The translations under genes were made by a program, and so were the position numbers. The notes under the pieces were generated by a model. It saw only the letters and a program-made list of their open reading frames with translations. It did no database searches and was not told the DNA's origin. Positions 8,643 to 18,958 of a stretch of DNA of 64,000 bases are shown piece by piece. Numbering within the stretch: position 1 is the stretch's first letter; each line of letters begins with the position of its first letter. The stretch comes from Penium margaritaceum. Its lineage: Eukaryota; Streptophyta; Zygnematophyceae; Desmidiales; Peniaceae. Location: positions 658 to 64,657 of the forward strand of contig SZWC01009474.1 in NCBI GenBank assembly GCA_023375785.1, written 5' to 3'.

Positions 8643-9260
8643 GTAGTTACTAGGAAGTTACTAGCTGATCCAGGTGTGTGGGGGTATGATACGCAACAAG
8701 CACCAACGTGAGAGAGACGCCATGGATGCGGCAAATTGTTTGCATAGCTCGAGCTCACACAGAGACAGAGGAGACAAAGGGGGGGCGAGAGAGACTAGAA
8801 CCGGTGAGCGCTCGCTCACCACGAGTGACGAGCTCGGGTGAGTGAGCGCCGCCACCCGGGGGTCGAGCCCGACCACTCGGAATCAACCAAGGGCGGCTAC
8901 TAACCGATGCACGGCCGAGACCGGCATGGTGGCCCCCTAGGGATCAGCACCCGGGTAAATACAGCTCCCCCACAATATGCAAAATAAGATAACATGATGC
9001 AGGGCATGGTAGTGAGAATGTACGGGCCCTAGCATCTACCGCATCAGAAAGTTATGAAGAATCATGCAAGAGTTATGTGAGTGCCAGAGAGCACTCCTGG
9101 GTCTGGCAGTAGCTTGGGGACGTCCATAGCTTCAGCCAGCACAGACGGACTGGCCATCTCCCCAGGTGATCCCATTGTCACTTTAATCTGTACATGCGTG
9201 TGTGCACAGTGTGGGAGGCAAGAGGGCACAGAGTCGTGAGTGGCCAATGAACTTCAAACA
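8643..9260 (-). repeat. C1 5' LTR
   Basis: 618 bp. The element start reads TGTTTGAAGTTC, against TGTTGAAGTTC in the other LTR. It has the same B-box-like and GAGCGAGC-type hairpin module. Element transcription should start in this LTR and run leftward; no TATA box was assigned with confidence. Confidence 0.94.
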
Positions 9261-9365
9261 GGTAGCGGGGCTTGGCAGATGCCGGGGCAAGTAAGAAAAC
9301 AAAACCCAAATCTGCTGGACCCCGCTGCCACGCGGCAGATTCCCTTTCTTCTGTTGTACGTGAGC
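9261..9365. repeat. Hairpin-repeat remnant between C1 and C2
   Basis: This continues the locus interrupted by C1: CGGGGCTTGGCAGATGCCGG pairs with the GGCATCTG...CCCGCGG segment before 951, so the joined site is a long hairpin. It ends in TGAGC, the left target duplication of C2; the right copy is TGCGC at 17134-17138. Confidence 0.75.
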
Positions 9366-10009
9366 TGTTGTGATTTGGGCCGTTCCTATCGACCTGTACA
9401 GTTTAGTGTGACCACTCGGCCGTGTCCATACTCGTGTAGATCCCTGATGTGGACCCTGGAGGCACCGGTGTGTCATCCAGTGGTGGACTACCATCATGGA
9501 GCTGATTGACGACCGTTTGAGAGCTCTTGACGCTACCCGCGACCTCCTCCAGTTTTTCTGCAGTACACAGGAGTTTATCGGTGGACTGGCAGTGGGCCCG
9601 ATTTCCATGTTTTTGTATTGTGTGTCCACTGCTTGATGCCGGATGCATGCATGTGACTAGTCGTAGCGTCCGGTTTTTGATTTTGCACGTCTAGGTTCAG
9701 ACGGCGTAGCGTTATCATATGTTTGCGCAGAGTTACGACCAAAACAGTGGTTTTGGGCAGGTTTTAAGACAGATATTGCATTACCGCGTGCGACACCCGC
9801 TGTGCGCCGCGGCAGGTACTTATGCCATGGACCTGCCATTTGTCATTTCTCTCTGCAAATACTATTGAAGCATTCTGACACTTTGCCTTGTGTCTCCTAG
9901 CCAGACCCTTGCCGGGGTGTGCACGACTTGTGACTGTCGTCACTATCTGACCAGGCACTTACGCCTAGTCAGCGGCTGTGTCGCTAGGAAGCTTCCACAC
10001 ATCTTCTCA
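9366..10009 (+). repeat. C2 5' LTR
   Basis: Starts TGTTGTGATTTG and ends CATCTTCTCA. Paired with 16490-17133 and related to the solo LTR at 18983-19660. Confidence 0.94.
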
Positions 10010-10023
10010 TGGTATCAGAACGG
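10010..10023 (+). promoter_or_regulatory. C2 tRNA primer-binding site
   Basis: TGGTATCAGAACGG immediately follows the 5' LTR and is a near match to the initiator tRNA-Met PBS. Confidence 0.88.
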
Positions 10024-10184
10024 TGAGACAGTTCTCACCGAGTTGCGCAACAGAGACGTAGTAGAGCAGCAGTAGTGGGAGCCACAGCTAGAGCAGATCC
10101 ACAGGGACCCGTCGACGACAGCAGACCGCCATCGACGTCGCTCACCATTACCACGTGAGACTACAGTCGCTAGTAGCATTCCGC

Positions 10185-10475
10185 AGCAGCAGTAGCAGTG
10201 CAGCAGAGTAGTAGCACAGCAGGAGCGGTAGCAGCAGCGGCGGCAGCAGCGCACGGCGGCAGCACAACAGCAGCAGCGTACGGTGGCAGCAACACAACAG
10301 TAGCGGCAGCAGTAGCAACAACGATAGTAGCAGCAGCGGCGGCAGTAGCACAACAGCAGCGCACCAGCAATGGCAGCAGCAACGGCAGCAGCAGCAGCGG
10401 CAGCAGCGCGCAAGGGCTGCAGCAGCGTGCACCAGCCGTAGCGCGCAGCATCAGCAGCAGCAGCAGTAGCAGCAT
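10185..10475. repeat. C2 leader CAG/GCA low-complexity tract
   Basis: Imperfect CAG/GCA trinucleotides read as poly-Ala/Ser/Gln on the plus strand and Leu/Cys-rich on the minus strand. The 169-codon plus frame at 10198-10707 lacks the ORF0 motif, so I treat the tract as a simple repeat in the leader. Confidence 0.75.
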
Positions 10476-10859
10476 GTGGCTGTTGCCACAGCTGTGCACA
10501 GAGTGGCCAGGCGGCCGCTCTGTATGCAACCGCACGGCTGTTACTACAGTTGACTACGCAGCAGCAGCAGCCGAGCGGAAGCTGCTGTGCAGGTTCCGCG
10601 CAGCTCCCGCATGGCTGCTACGGAGCGGACGCCAGCTCGCGCAGCAACCGCAAGGGTTGACACAAAAAAACAGGAGGCGAGCTGGCGTCATTGTTTTTAC
10701 TTGCTGACGTCATCAGGTCTTGCTGACGCCAACAAATTCCTACTGACGTCAGCACTTGCCTTTGTGAATTTTTTGGTCGGAGGGTCAAAAGTTGCCAGCG
10801 TTTTAACTCCTCGAGAAATGCTCACATTTCTGCAATACAACCACATTGACGTCTGGCCC

Positions 10860-12570
10860 ATGATGAGCGGCACCATGGCTCCGTCCGACAAGAAGGGAAA
10901 GAGGGTACTAGATCCCTCTTCTTCCTCCTCAGGGGTCATCAGCCCACGTTCGCAGGCCATTGAGGACCTACGGAGCCAGCAGGATTAGATGCGTCGCCTG
11001 CAGGGGGAGCAGACTGACGCCATCCATACACTTACCAAGCTTCTTCGAGGACATTCCACGACTCCACGACAGACTTCTGAGGGAGCGGCCAGGGTCGCAC
11101 CCTCTACACAATAGTCAGCTCCAGCACCGGAGACAAGAGCTGGAGCCGACCCGCCGCCTCGTGATCCTTGGGACAAGGATCCAGACATGCCAGGCATGGA
11201 GGGCGACTTCCCAGAGAGCGAGATTTGTGTGCTTCAAGATCGTATCCGCCAGCTTCAGATGAGCTCTCGGCCCCCACACACGTCTCGCATTCCGGAGGTT
11301 CGGTCGTTGCTTGATCTCCACCCGAGCGACTTCCCTCTTCCAGGCGTCTTTCCCTTCCCTCGTCCTTCTCAGCCTCTGGTTGCTCTCCCTACGAGAGATG
11401 CCGCCCCCACGGTATGTCAGCGAGGACGGTTTTGACAGCTGGGAGATCCTCTTTCAGGTCTGGGCCACTTCAGAGGGTGTGTGGCCCTACTACCACAGTC
11501 CGTATCAGACTAGAGACCGAGCACAGGTGCTGACTGCGGCTAGGGCGATGCGCGGACTTCTCTACGCCATGCCGTGCGTGACCGTCGTTGACTTCTGCTC
11601 ATTCCTTGGCGAGGCGGGCACAGGCACCGGCACAGATCCACGCGGGGGCTGGGACCTAGCATTGTCCCTGCTTGCTGCAGAGATGCACGCCACCCGCGCC
11701 GCACACATCCATGCCTTTCACCCCCTTCGCCAGGGGCCTGTCGAGCCTGCAGCCAACTACTGGCGACGCGCCATGCGCATTTGCACGCGCCTTGGGACCT
11801 TAGGAGGCACATAGCTTTGGGTGCTCCGCACGATCATGCTCGGGGTTCGTCTTGAGCACACTAATATCTTCACGCGGTACAGCGATGCCGTGCTCGAGCC
11901 CTTTTTGGCCTCATTGCAGCTTCTTCCCTGGGCGCACCAGCTCTTCCTTCTTTTTTTTTTTGGTTTTAAAGATGGTCTAGGCAGACACCAGCTCTTCCTC
12001 CAGGTGACTTCGGCCCGTGAGGCAGTCGTGGCTCATCAGGAGACCTCCATTGCTGCAGCAGTCATTGCATCACCACCGACGTCCCTCCTACAGACTTCTT
12101 CTCCATCCTCTGTCTTGTCCTCCTCCTCCCCGTCTGCCCCGATTCCACCGACTCAGACACAGGGTGTCGCGGCAGCGGCACACAGGAAGAAGGGATGACG
12201 GAGGCGAGGCTCGGGCCAATAACAATCGTAGCAGCAGCCATCATCGGGCAGTAGCAGTGGACGCTCTGTTCATTGCTACAACTGTGGAGGCACCCGTCGC
12301 TACACCAAGTGCCAGCAGCCGCTCGACTGGGCGTGGATTACTCGCGGGCTCCAGGCTGCGCACACACTACGGTCTATGCCAAGCAGCACATCCTCCGGGC
12401 ATGCGGCGACCACGACCGCAGCAGTTCCCACATCACCACCAGCGGCCAGAGGCGATCCAGACCCACGTGACCACACCATCGCCGAGCTCAGACACCTTCT
12501 GGCACTTCACTTTCAGGGAGTTGCGAGTGTGTTGTCATAGCCGGGTGGTTCACAAACTGTCTGTTCGTCC
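10860..12570 (+). pseudogene. gag: C2 gag
   Basis: A start MMSGTMAPSDKKGK at 10860 is followed by a helical N-terminus and a TAG at about 10987. A second stop (about 11113) and a frameshift near 11430 precede the capsid-like part with DSWEILFQVWATSEGVWPYY at about 11430-11490 and ANYWRRAMRICTRLGTL at about 11750. A degenerate zinc knuckle (HCYNCGGTRRYTKC, the His of CX2CX4HX4C replaced by Tyr) lies near 12258-12297, then a Ser/Pro-rich tail. Gag would form the particle, but this copy cannot make a full protein without recoding. Confidence 0.8.
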
Positions 12571-12576
12571 GTTCTT

Positions 12577-13239
12577 GTGGCTCGAGCTGACTTGTGTGGG
12601 GGGGCACAGTCATCATGTGATGACGATGGGCCTGACTATACGGACTGGATTCATGAGTCTCATCTTTGTGCCCTTCGTCGTTCCTCCCCACCTGCTGCCC
12701 AGCGTCTGTCCGAGGCCGAGTGTTCCGTTGCCCGTTTTATAGTGACATCCTCTAGTCGTGATCCCGGTGGCACTTGGATCATGGACTCCGGTGCCACTCA
12801 TCACATGACCTTTCGTCGTAGCGATTTCGTTCTTGGACCTGTCGCATCTGTTCGCACAGGCTCTGGTCAGTCCTTGCCAGTCCAGGGTGTTGGGGTCGTC
12901 CGTTTTGATGCTCCGTCTGGCCCCCTGTATCTTTGTGAGGTGCTATTTGTACCTGACCTTGAGCTCAGCTTGCTTTCTGTACGTGCTTGCACACTGATGG
13001 GATTCTCTATGGAGCACCCTGTAGAGTCCGCGATTGTGACTGCTCTTGACACTCGTAGCATTGTCCTTTGTGCCTCTGTTGTAGATGACCTGTATCGTGT
13101 CTCTCAGACTTGTGCTCCTTGCTCCCCCTCTCCTTCCGCTCATGTTTTTTTCACTGGCAATCTGTTTCCTGAGCACCAGCGATTGCTTCATTGCCGCCTG
13201 TGTCATGTAGGCTCCGACACTGTGTCGAAGCTCATTTGA
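12577..13239 (+). pseudogene. pol: C2 protease and start of integrase
   Basis: The aspartic protease is recognisable from WIMDSGATHHMT (about 12775-12810), followed by RTGSGQSLPVQGVGVVRF and VLFVPDLELSLLSV. The pre-integrase HRLLHCRLCHVGS region ends at a TGA (13237). A second nonsense codon, TAG, falls near 13314 in C-A-stop-R-K-M-H, where relatives have the second Cys pair of the HHCC zinc site. The frame continues into the integrase core. Confidence 0.85.
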
Positions 13240-13320
13240 ACACAACCCGCCCTCAGTCTTGACGCGGCTTCTTTCGAGAAGCCGCCTAAGACCGACTGCC
13301 TCTTTTGCGCTTAGCGTAAG

Positions 13321-14130
13321 ATGCATCGTTGCACCTACCCTGACTCCCATTCATGCGCACTTTGCCCTCTCGAGTTAGTTCATTCGGACCTTCTTGGTCC
13401 CCTACCTGTCGAGTCTCTGTCCGATTGGGGTCAATATGTCCTGACCATGACAGATGACTTCACCCGGATGCGGTGGGTCTACAGCCTGCGCCAGAAGAGT
13501 GACATCGCTCTTGCGGTTTGTCTCTGGCTAGTGATGGCTGAGCGTCAGTCTCGCCACACGCTGCACACCCTGCGCTCGGATCGCGACGGCGAGTTCCTTG
13601 GCGAGTTAGATAGCTTCTTCACCGAGCACGGGATTTTTCACCAGGTCTCTGCTCCTGCTATTCCTCAGCAGAACGGTATTTTTGAGCGCTGGAACCACAC
13701 CATGGAGGATGCGATTCGCGCTATGCGGTCTGAGTGCAGTCTTCCGGAGTCCTTCGCTTTTGAAGGCTTCACCTACATGACGTGGGTCTGGAACCGCATC
13801 CCGCAAGGTCCTCTTCCAGACCACGTCACACCGTATGAGCTCTGGTTCGGCCACCGTGCTGACTTGCGCCTCGCTCGCGTCTGGGGATCCTTGGCTTTTG
13901 TGTTGTACACTGAGGACCACCAGGGGTCCAAGGTCTCACCGCGGGGTTGCTGGTGCGCCTTTGTCGATATTTCCCCGCGGTCTAAGGCATGGAATTTTTG
14001 GGACCCTACTCGTCGTTGCATTGTTGAGTACCAAAACACGCTCTTCTTTGAGTCCCTCACCTATCGTGATCTGACTTCGATCACGTCGCTGTCCGTCACA
14101 CATGTTCCCACGTGTACGTTTGAGCACTGA
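13321..14130 (+). pseudogene. pol: C2 integrase core
   Basis: Same frame as the protease. It shows VHSDLLGPLP (first Asp), RSDRDGEF (second Asp) and NGIFERWNHT (catalytic Glu retained, unlike C1), then MTWVWNRIPQGPLP and the C-terminal KAWNFWDPTRR region. It stops at TGA 14128; a second TGA follows at 14140. A 32-bp tandem duplication (about 14123-14186, GATCGCCARGCTGATGTGTC twice) creates this junction. Confidence 0.85.
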
Positions 14131-14151
14131 TCGCCAAGCTGATGTGTCTGT

Positions 14152-16382
14152 GTGAGCATTGATCGCCAGGCTGATGTGTCTGTTCGAGCTCCCTCCACTT
14201 CTCCGGCGTTTGATGACCCAGCGATAATCGTTGTGGGTCCAGAGATCTCTCCAGCACCGCCGGCTTCTACCCCTGCCCCTTCACGCTGCACAGGTACCCA
14301 TGATCCTGTACATGTGCGTACTCCTGAGACCGTACCTGTGTACGCCGGCACCCCTGCCTCTGTGTGTGAACATGCCTCACCTGCTCCTCCTGTCACACCG
14401 AACTCCGTGTCTCCCATACCCGCATCTCCTCGCACGGCCTCACCAGTTCCATTGCCTCAGCCCTCACCAGCTGCGATTGTGTCCGTTCCTGAGCCTGATG
14501 TGCGCCCCTTGAGCCCGGGTTACTCCCGTGAGCCTGGCGGTCGCCTTCGACCACTGGACTCCAGAGCTCAGCAAGTGTCTGGTCTCGCACCCAGGCGCTC
14601 TACTCGCAGCATCGTGAGTGGTGATCCCGGCACAAAGGCCCTAGGCCTGAGTGTCCACACTGAGCACACAGAGGTACATCAAGCATGTCCCGTAGGGCAC
14701 GACCTCGTCACTCACGAGTTTCATATCGCTTGTGATGCAGGAGCCGATCTTGTGGTCATTAGACCTAGCACTGAGGCATGCACTCTTGCCACGCAGAGCT
14801 CTCCCTCTATGGCGCCTGACCCGGGCACACTGCGGGAAGCTCTCACGTCACAGGATGCTGACGCTTGGCGTGCTTCTTGCAAGGATGAGCTCCGTGCCAT
14901 CCGAGAGCATGGAGTTTACGAGCTAGTTGACCTTCCACCTGGAAGGAAGGCTATTCAGGTCAAGTGGGTCTTTTGCAAGAAGGTGAAGTTGGATGGCTCA
15001 CTGGAATGCCACAAGCGTCACTTGGTCGTCAAGGGGTACTCTCAGATTGAGGGCATTGATTACACTGTCATATTTGCCCCTGTTGGCCGCATGACCTCAG
15101 CTCAAGCTCTATTTGGTGTAGTGGCTCATCATGACTGCGAACTGCACTAGATGGATGTGGACAATGTGTTCCTCCATGGCTCTCTGGATGAGGAGATTTA
15201 CGTGGCTCAGCCACCCGGCTTTGAGGATGGTGACAAGGTCTGGCGCTTGCGCAAGTCTTTGTACGGCCTCAAGCATTCTCCTCGGTGTTGGAACCAGGAG
15301 ATCACTTGCACCCTGACTCGTGCGGGATACGTACAGAGTGAGGCAGATCCCTCTCTTCTCATCCGACAGACGCCCGAGCAATTCACCGCCATCCTGGTCT
15401 ATGTCGACGACCTTCGCATCACGTCTCCTTCATTGGAGGCCGTGAAGGAGGCCAAGGCTATCCTCGAGACTGCCTATAGGATGAAGGACCTTGGTCATGT
15501 AGGGGTGTTTCTCGGCATGGAGATCGTGCGAGACCGCAGACTTCGTACTCTAGTACTGCATCAAGCCCGATATGCACGTGTTGTGGGGGAGTGCTTCAGC
15601 GACCTTCTCGGCATAGTGACCAAGGCTTCCACACCTCTTACACCTGACGGGGAGGATGCCCTGAAGGTTGACGATCCCACATAGCTGGGGGAGACAATGG
15701 ATGTGACCCTGTACCCCCGTCTCATCGGATCTCTGATGTACCTGGCCACTACCACACGTCTTGACATTGCATTTGCCGTCAACCGCCCTTCCCAGTTTTC
15801 GCAGGCTCCACACGCTAGAGCCCTTCACGCGGCTGTGCGAGTGGTGTGGTTAGTGGTCTCCACACCGTACCTCGGACTCTGCTTTCACCGGTAGTGTTTG
15901 GTGGTCTTTGACGGCTACAGCAACACCGACTGGGCTTGGAGCCCAGATGGATGCAGCCGCACCGATACGTGTTCCTGCTCGGTGGGGCCGTTGTGTCCTG
16001 GCACAATGAGAAGCATGGTTGCATTGCACGTATCTCATCGGAGGCATAGTACGTTGCTTTGGGTGCAGGGGCTGTTGAGGCAGTATGGCTGGAGCGCCTG
16101 TTCCATGAGCTTGGCCAGTCAATGCCCGCCATTGTGCTTCGCTGCGAAAACCAGAGTGCTCTTGCCATTGCGTAGAACTCTGGTGTCTTTCATGCTCGCA
16201 CAAAGCATATTGCGGTTGAGCACCACTTCGTGCGTGATCTGGTGGAGCAACACGTGATCTCCTTCATTTGGATTGGCACTGACATGCAGCTTGCTGACTT
16301 CTTGACGAAGGCACTAGCACGCGGAAAGTTCCTTGTGGCCATTTGTTCTGTTGGACTTCGCCCCTTGCCTGAGATTGGTTGA
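14152..16382 (+). pseudogene. pol: C2 linker, reverse transcriptase and RNase H
   Basis: A Pro/Ser-rich linker leads to the RT (ELVDLPPGRKAIQVKWVF, KGYSQIEGIDYT), interrupted by TAG at 15148 where relatives have Gln before MDVNNAFLHG. Catalytic YVDD lies near 15402. Further TAGs occur at 15682 and 15892. RNase H starts with DGYSNTDWAW, is frameshifted near 15980, and has a TAG replacing Glu in the usual AEAEYVAL motif near 16045. The end, DMQLADFLTKALARGKF, finishes with TGA at 16380-16382. RT and RNase H would copy the genomic RNA to cDNA; this copy is inactive. Confidence 0.85.
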
Positions 16383-16479
16383 GTGTGGGGTGTGTCCGTG
16401 TCCGTGTCACATTTGTCGTTGCACTTGTTTTTGTACTCGTCTCAGTGCTGCACGTTTATGGACATGCGTACCATCGGGT

Positions 16480-16489
16480 CATGGGGGAG
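16480..16489 (+). promoter_or_regulatory. C2 polypurine tract
   Basis: CATGGGGGAG sits directly before the 3' LTR, identical to the C1 tract. Confidence 0.85.
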
Positions 16490-17133
16490 TGTTATGATTT
16501 GTGACGTTCTTGTCGACCTGTACAGTTTACTGTGACCACTTGGCCGTGTCTATTCTAGTGCAGATCCCTGATGCGGACCCTGGAGGCACCGGTGCGTCAT
16601 CTGGTGGCAGACTACCATCCTGGAGCTGATTGACGACCGTTCCAGAGCTCTTGACGCTACCCGGAACCTCCTGCAGGTTTTCTGCAGCACACAAGAGGCT
16701 ATCGGTGGACTGGCCCTGGGCCCGATTTGCATGTTTTTGAATTGTGTGTCCACCGCTTGATGCCCGATGCATGCCTGTGACCAGCCGTAGCGTCCGGTTT
16801 TTGATTCTGCATGTTTAGGTTCAAACAATGTAGCGTTCTGATATGCTTGCGTAGAGTTTCGATAAAAACAGTGATTTTGGGCCGGTTTTAGGACAGATCT
16901 TGCACTGCCGCGTGCAACACCCGCCGTGCTCCACGGCAGGTACTTATTCCATGGACCTGTCATTTGTCATTTCATTCTGCAAATGCTATTGAAGCATTCC
17001 GACACTTTGCCTTGTGTCTCCTAGCCAGACCCTTGCCGGTGTGTGCACAACTTGTGACTGTTGTCACCGTCTGACCAGGAACTGACGCCTAGTGAGCGGC
17101 TGTGTCGCTAGGAAGCTTCCACGCATCTTCTCA
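16490..17133 (+). repeat. C2 3' LTR
   Basis: 644 bp, TGTTATGATTTG...CATCTTCTCA, the same length as the 5' LTR but visibly more diverged from it than the C1 pair. The right target duplication TGCGC follows. Confidence 0.94.
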
Positions 17134-17586
17134 TGCGCCGCATCTCGCAAACCTCCCCCCTCCCCAATAACCGAAAAACCCCCTAGTTACACTGGGGGGT
17201 TTGGGTTTTCTTTTTTAACTCGCCTGGACATCTGCCGGGCCCTGTGGTAGCGGGGCCTGGCAAATTCCCTTTCTTCTATCACACGTGCGCCACATCTTGC
17301 ACCCCCCCCCCTAGTATTGGAAAACCCCCTAATTTAACTAGGGGATTTGGGTTAGACGTTTTCACTTGCCCAGGTACCTACCGGGCCACGCTACCGCGGG
17401 GCCCGGTTAATGCCCTTTCGTGCATCACAGCGTGCGCCAAATCCTACAAACCCTCCCAAACCAACGACAAACCCCCTAGTTTACATGGGGGGTTTGGCAG
17501 GGTCATCGCTGGAAGATTGCATGCAGGAAGATTTTGCCGCAAAACTCCTCTTGCGAGCTCGCGACGACCGGCGAAGCTCGACGTAA
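17134..17586. repeat. Tandem array of ~150-bp hairpin units
   Basis: Units start with TGCGCC at 17134, 17286 and 17433, and a further, longer unit (842-951 plus 9261-9365) precedes C1. Each has a first hairpin (AACCCCCT, about 10 bases, GGGGGGTTT) and most a second (ACCGGGCC...GGGCCCGGT, clearest at about 17375-17408), then CCCTTTC and CACG/GCGTG. The strong secondary structure and array form resemble foldback-type or satellite-like DNA. No coding capacity. Confidence 0.75.
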
Positions 17587-17790
17587 AAAAACATGTCAAA
17601 TGTGATATATACATGAAACATACATCAGCCGTGCCTGTTTTTGCTCGCACAACGAAAAACATGGGCACCACTGTCATGTCGTTATCGACTATGGACAGCG
17701 TAGTCTTTCCGTTTTCGACTGTGGACACTGCCGTCAGTTCGTTTTTTACCATGGACACCGCATATTCACCTGGCGAAACGATGAATAAAA
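17587..17790. repeat. Right inverted arm with three ~30-bp subrepeats
   Basis: Contains ATGGGCACCACTGTCATGTC, the inverse of the sequence at 630-670. Next come three degenerate 30-bp repeats (about 17673-17765), each of the form CG-TTxTCGAC-xxTGGACA-C. The inverse left arm carries related GTGTCC/CTGTCC units at about 595-630. Confidence 0.6.
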
Positions 17791-18953
17791 TGCAATGGAA
17801 CAACATGGTGGGAGGAAGAGGGTATGACGAACACATTTGGGAGGGTTAAAGGAGCCTCTGAGCAATGTTTTGTGTGGGGGTATGTTGCATGGTACCCCAA
17901 CAGGCTTGGGGAGGATGTCAAGACGGTAGGCAAACATAGAAATGTTAGAGTTGGAAGCATTAGTTGGAAACTATTCTAAAGCGCAGGTTGGGGCCGTTGC
18001 GTTGTTGATGCAGCGTGCAGGCTTCCACGCTAGTTGCTTAGTCTGCTGCCCCCTCAGTTTGCTGCTCTAGAGTTTAAGTCTGAGTGCTCTGGGCTTGTTA
18101 CTCAGAGATGCACGCGCCATTGTCAGCGCCAGAAAGCGGTTGACAACTGGAAGTGACTGCTTAAGAAAGAAGAATTAGCAACAATCGGAGACCCTTCCAA
18201 ATTCTAGCTCCCCCCTAGCTCTGCAGAGCTTGTTACTCAGATTCTAAGCCAATCACAAAATAGACCTTTTTTCTGGCAGGCAGGGTTTTCTCGGTGAGCC
18301 CTGCCATACGGCCGACAGCCCAAACCCGGGCGTCATCCGCTTTACCTGAAAACTGGACCATACTATAATACACACACTGCGAACGCAGTCCTCCGGTCAG
18401 AACCAGCCACAAAAGTAGCAGTGCGGAGTTATGGCTACCTAAACCCAGACAACGTCTACGCTAATCCCCGGTACCAACTATGCCTGAAAATCATGAAACC
18501 TGGACCCTAGGCATGACAGAGCGCTGCAAATGCAATAGTGCAGTCAGATACGGCGCTGGACATACGTAGGCAGCATATACAGCAACAGTGCCTGCCGGCG
18601 GCATGACTGTAGAGGAGGTCTGCCGATGGAGGTGAGCACGAAGGAGGGAGGAGGCTCCAGCAGACTGCGTGTAGGCCTCAGCGTGCGTCGGCTCCACCGG
18701 ATGACACTCCATTAGCGTCGCATCTTGCCATCAGTCATCTGCACGCCGATGTACACAAGCCGGGAGGACACAACAGAGTACAAGTGAGATATGTGAGGCA
18801 AAAACCAACAATATCTACACCGCTCTTCTCAGCCATACGTGCATGCATTTGTGATACGAATCTAGTAGACAAGTGAAAATTTTCTCCAAATCACCTCCTA
18901 GCTCACAAGTAGGAAACACCAAGAACTTAACAGGTAGACGAGTTGCTTGGTTG
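17791..18953. other. Intergenic stretch without recognisable gene
   Basis: No retroelement domain, RNA gene or long frame was recognised. A short direct repeat around GCTTGTTACTCAGA occurs near 18095 and 18230. It may be ancestral host DNA or a decayed repeat. The last bases, CCCGT (18954-18958), are the left target duplication of C3. Confidence 0.5.
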
Positions 18954-18958
18954 CCCGT

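Larger units (their letters stand above)
952..9260 (-). mobile_element. C1: full-length Ty1/copia retrotransposon
   Basis: It is bounded by LTRs at 952-1570 and 8643-9260 and by perfect 5-bp target duplications GGTAG (947-951 and 9261-9265). In element orientation the order is 5' LTR, PBS, minisatellite, ORF0, gag, pol, PPT, 3' LTR. The LTRs differ by about 15 substitutions (13 transitions) and two single-base indels by eye, so this is a fairly recent insertion. It split a hairpin repeat. It is probably non-autonomous now: gag has two nonsense codons and the integrase catalytic Glu is Lys. Confidence 0.95.
9366..17133 (+). mobile_element. C2: full-length Ty1/copia retrotransposon
   Basis: LTRs of 644 bp lie at 9366-10009 and 16490-17133, with target duplications TGAGC/TGCGC (one mismatch). 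The restored target matches TGCGCC of the hairpin unit. Order: LTR, PBS, CAG-rich leader, gag, protease, integrase, RT, RNase H, PPT, LTR. No ORF0 homologue was found. Most damage in pol is nonsense substitution within one continuous frame. Confidence 0.95.

Noticed and set aside
8112-8653. Plus-strand Cys/Gly-rich repeat frames over the C1 minisatellite
   Set aside because: Translation of a 22-bp repeat in other frames; no domain and no independent support.
10198-10707. Ala-rich C2 leader frame as an ORF0 homologue
   Set aside because: Only low-complexity CAG/GCA coding; the VGRAT-like motif and the PLFALL-type end are missing.
15131-15160. Reassignment of TAG to an amino acid
   Set aside because: In-frame TAGs stand for Gln, Trp, Glu and Tyr in different copies, and TGA and TAA also interrupt frames. 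This fits pseudogene decay, not a variant code.
17134-17586. CRISPR array
   Set aside because: Units are about 150 bp with internal palindromes and no short identical repeats with unique spacers; the context is eukaryotic retrotransposons.
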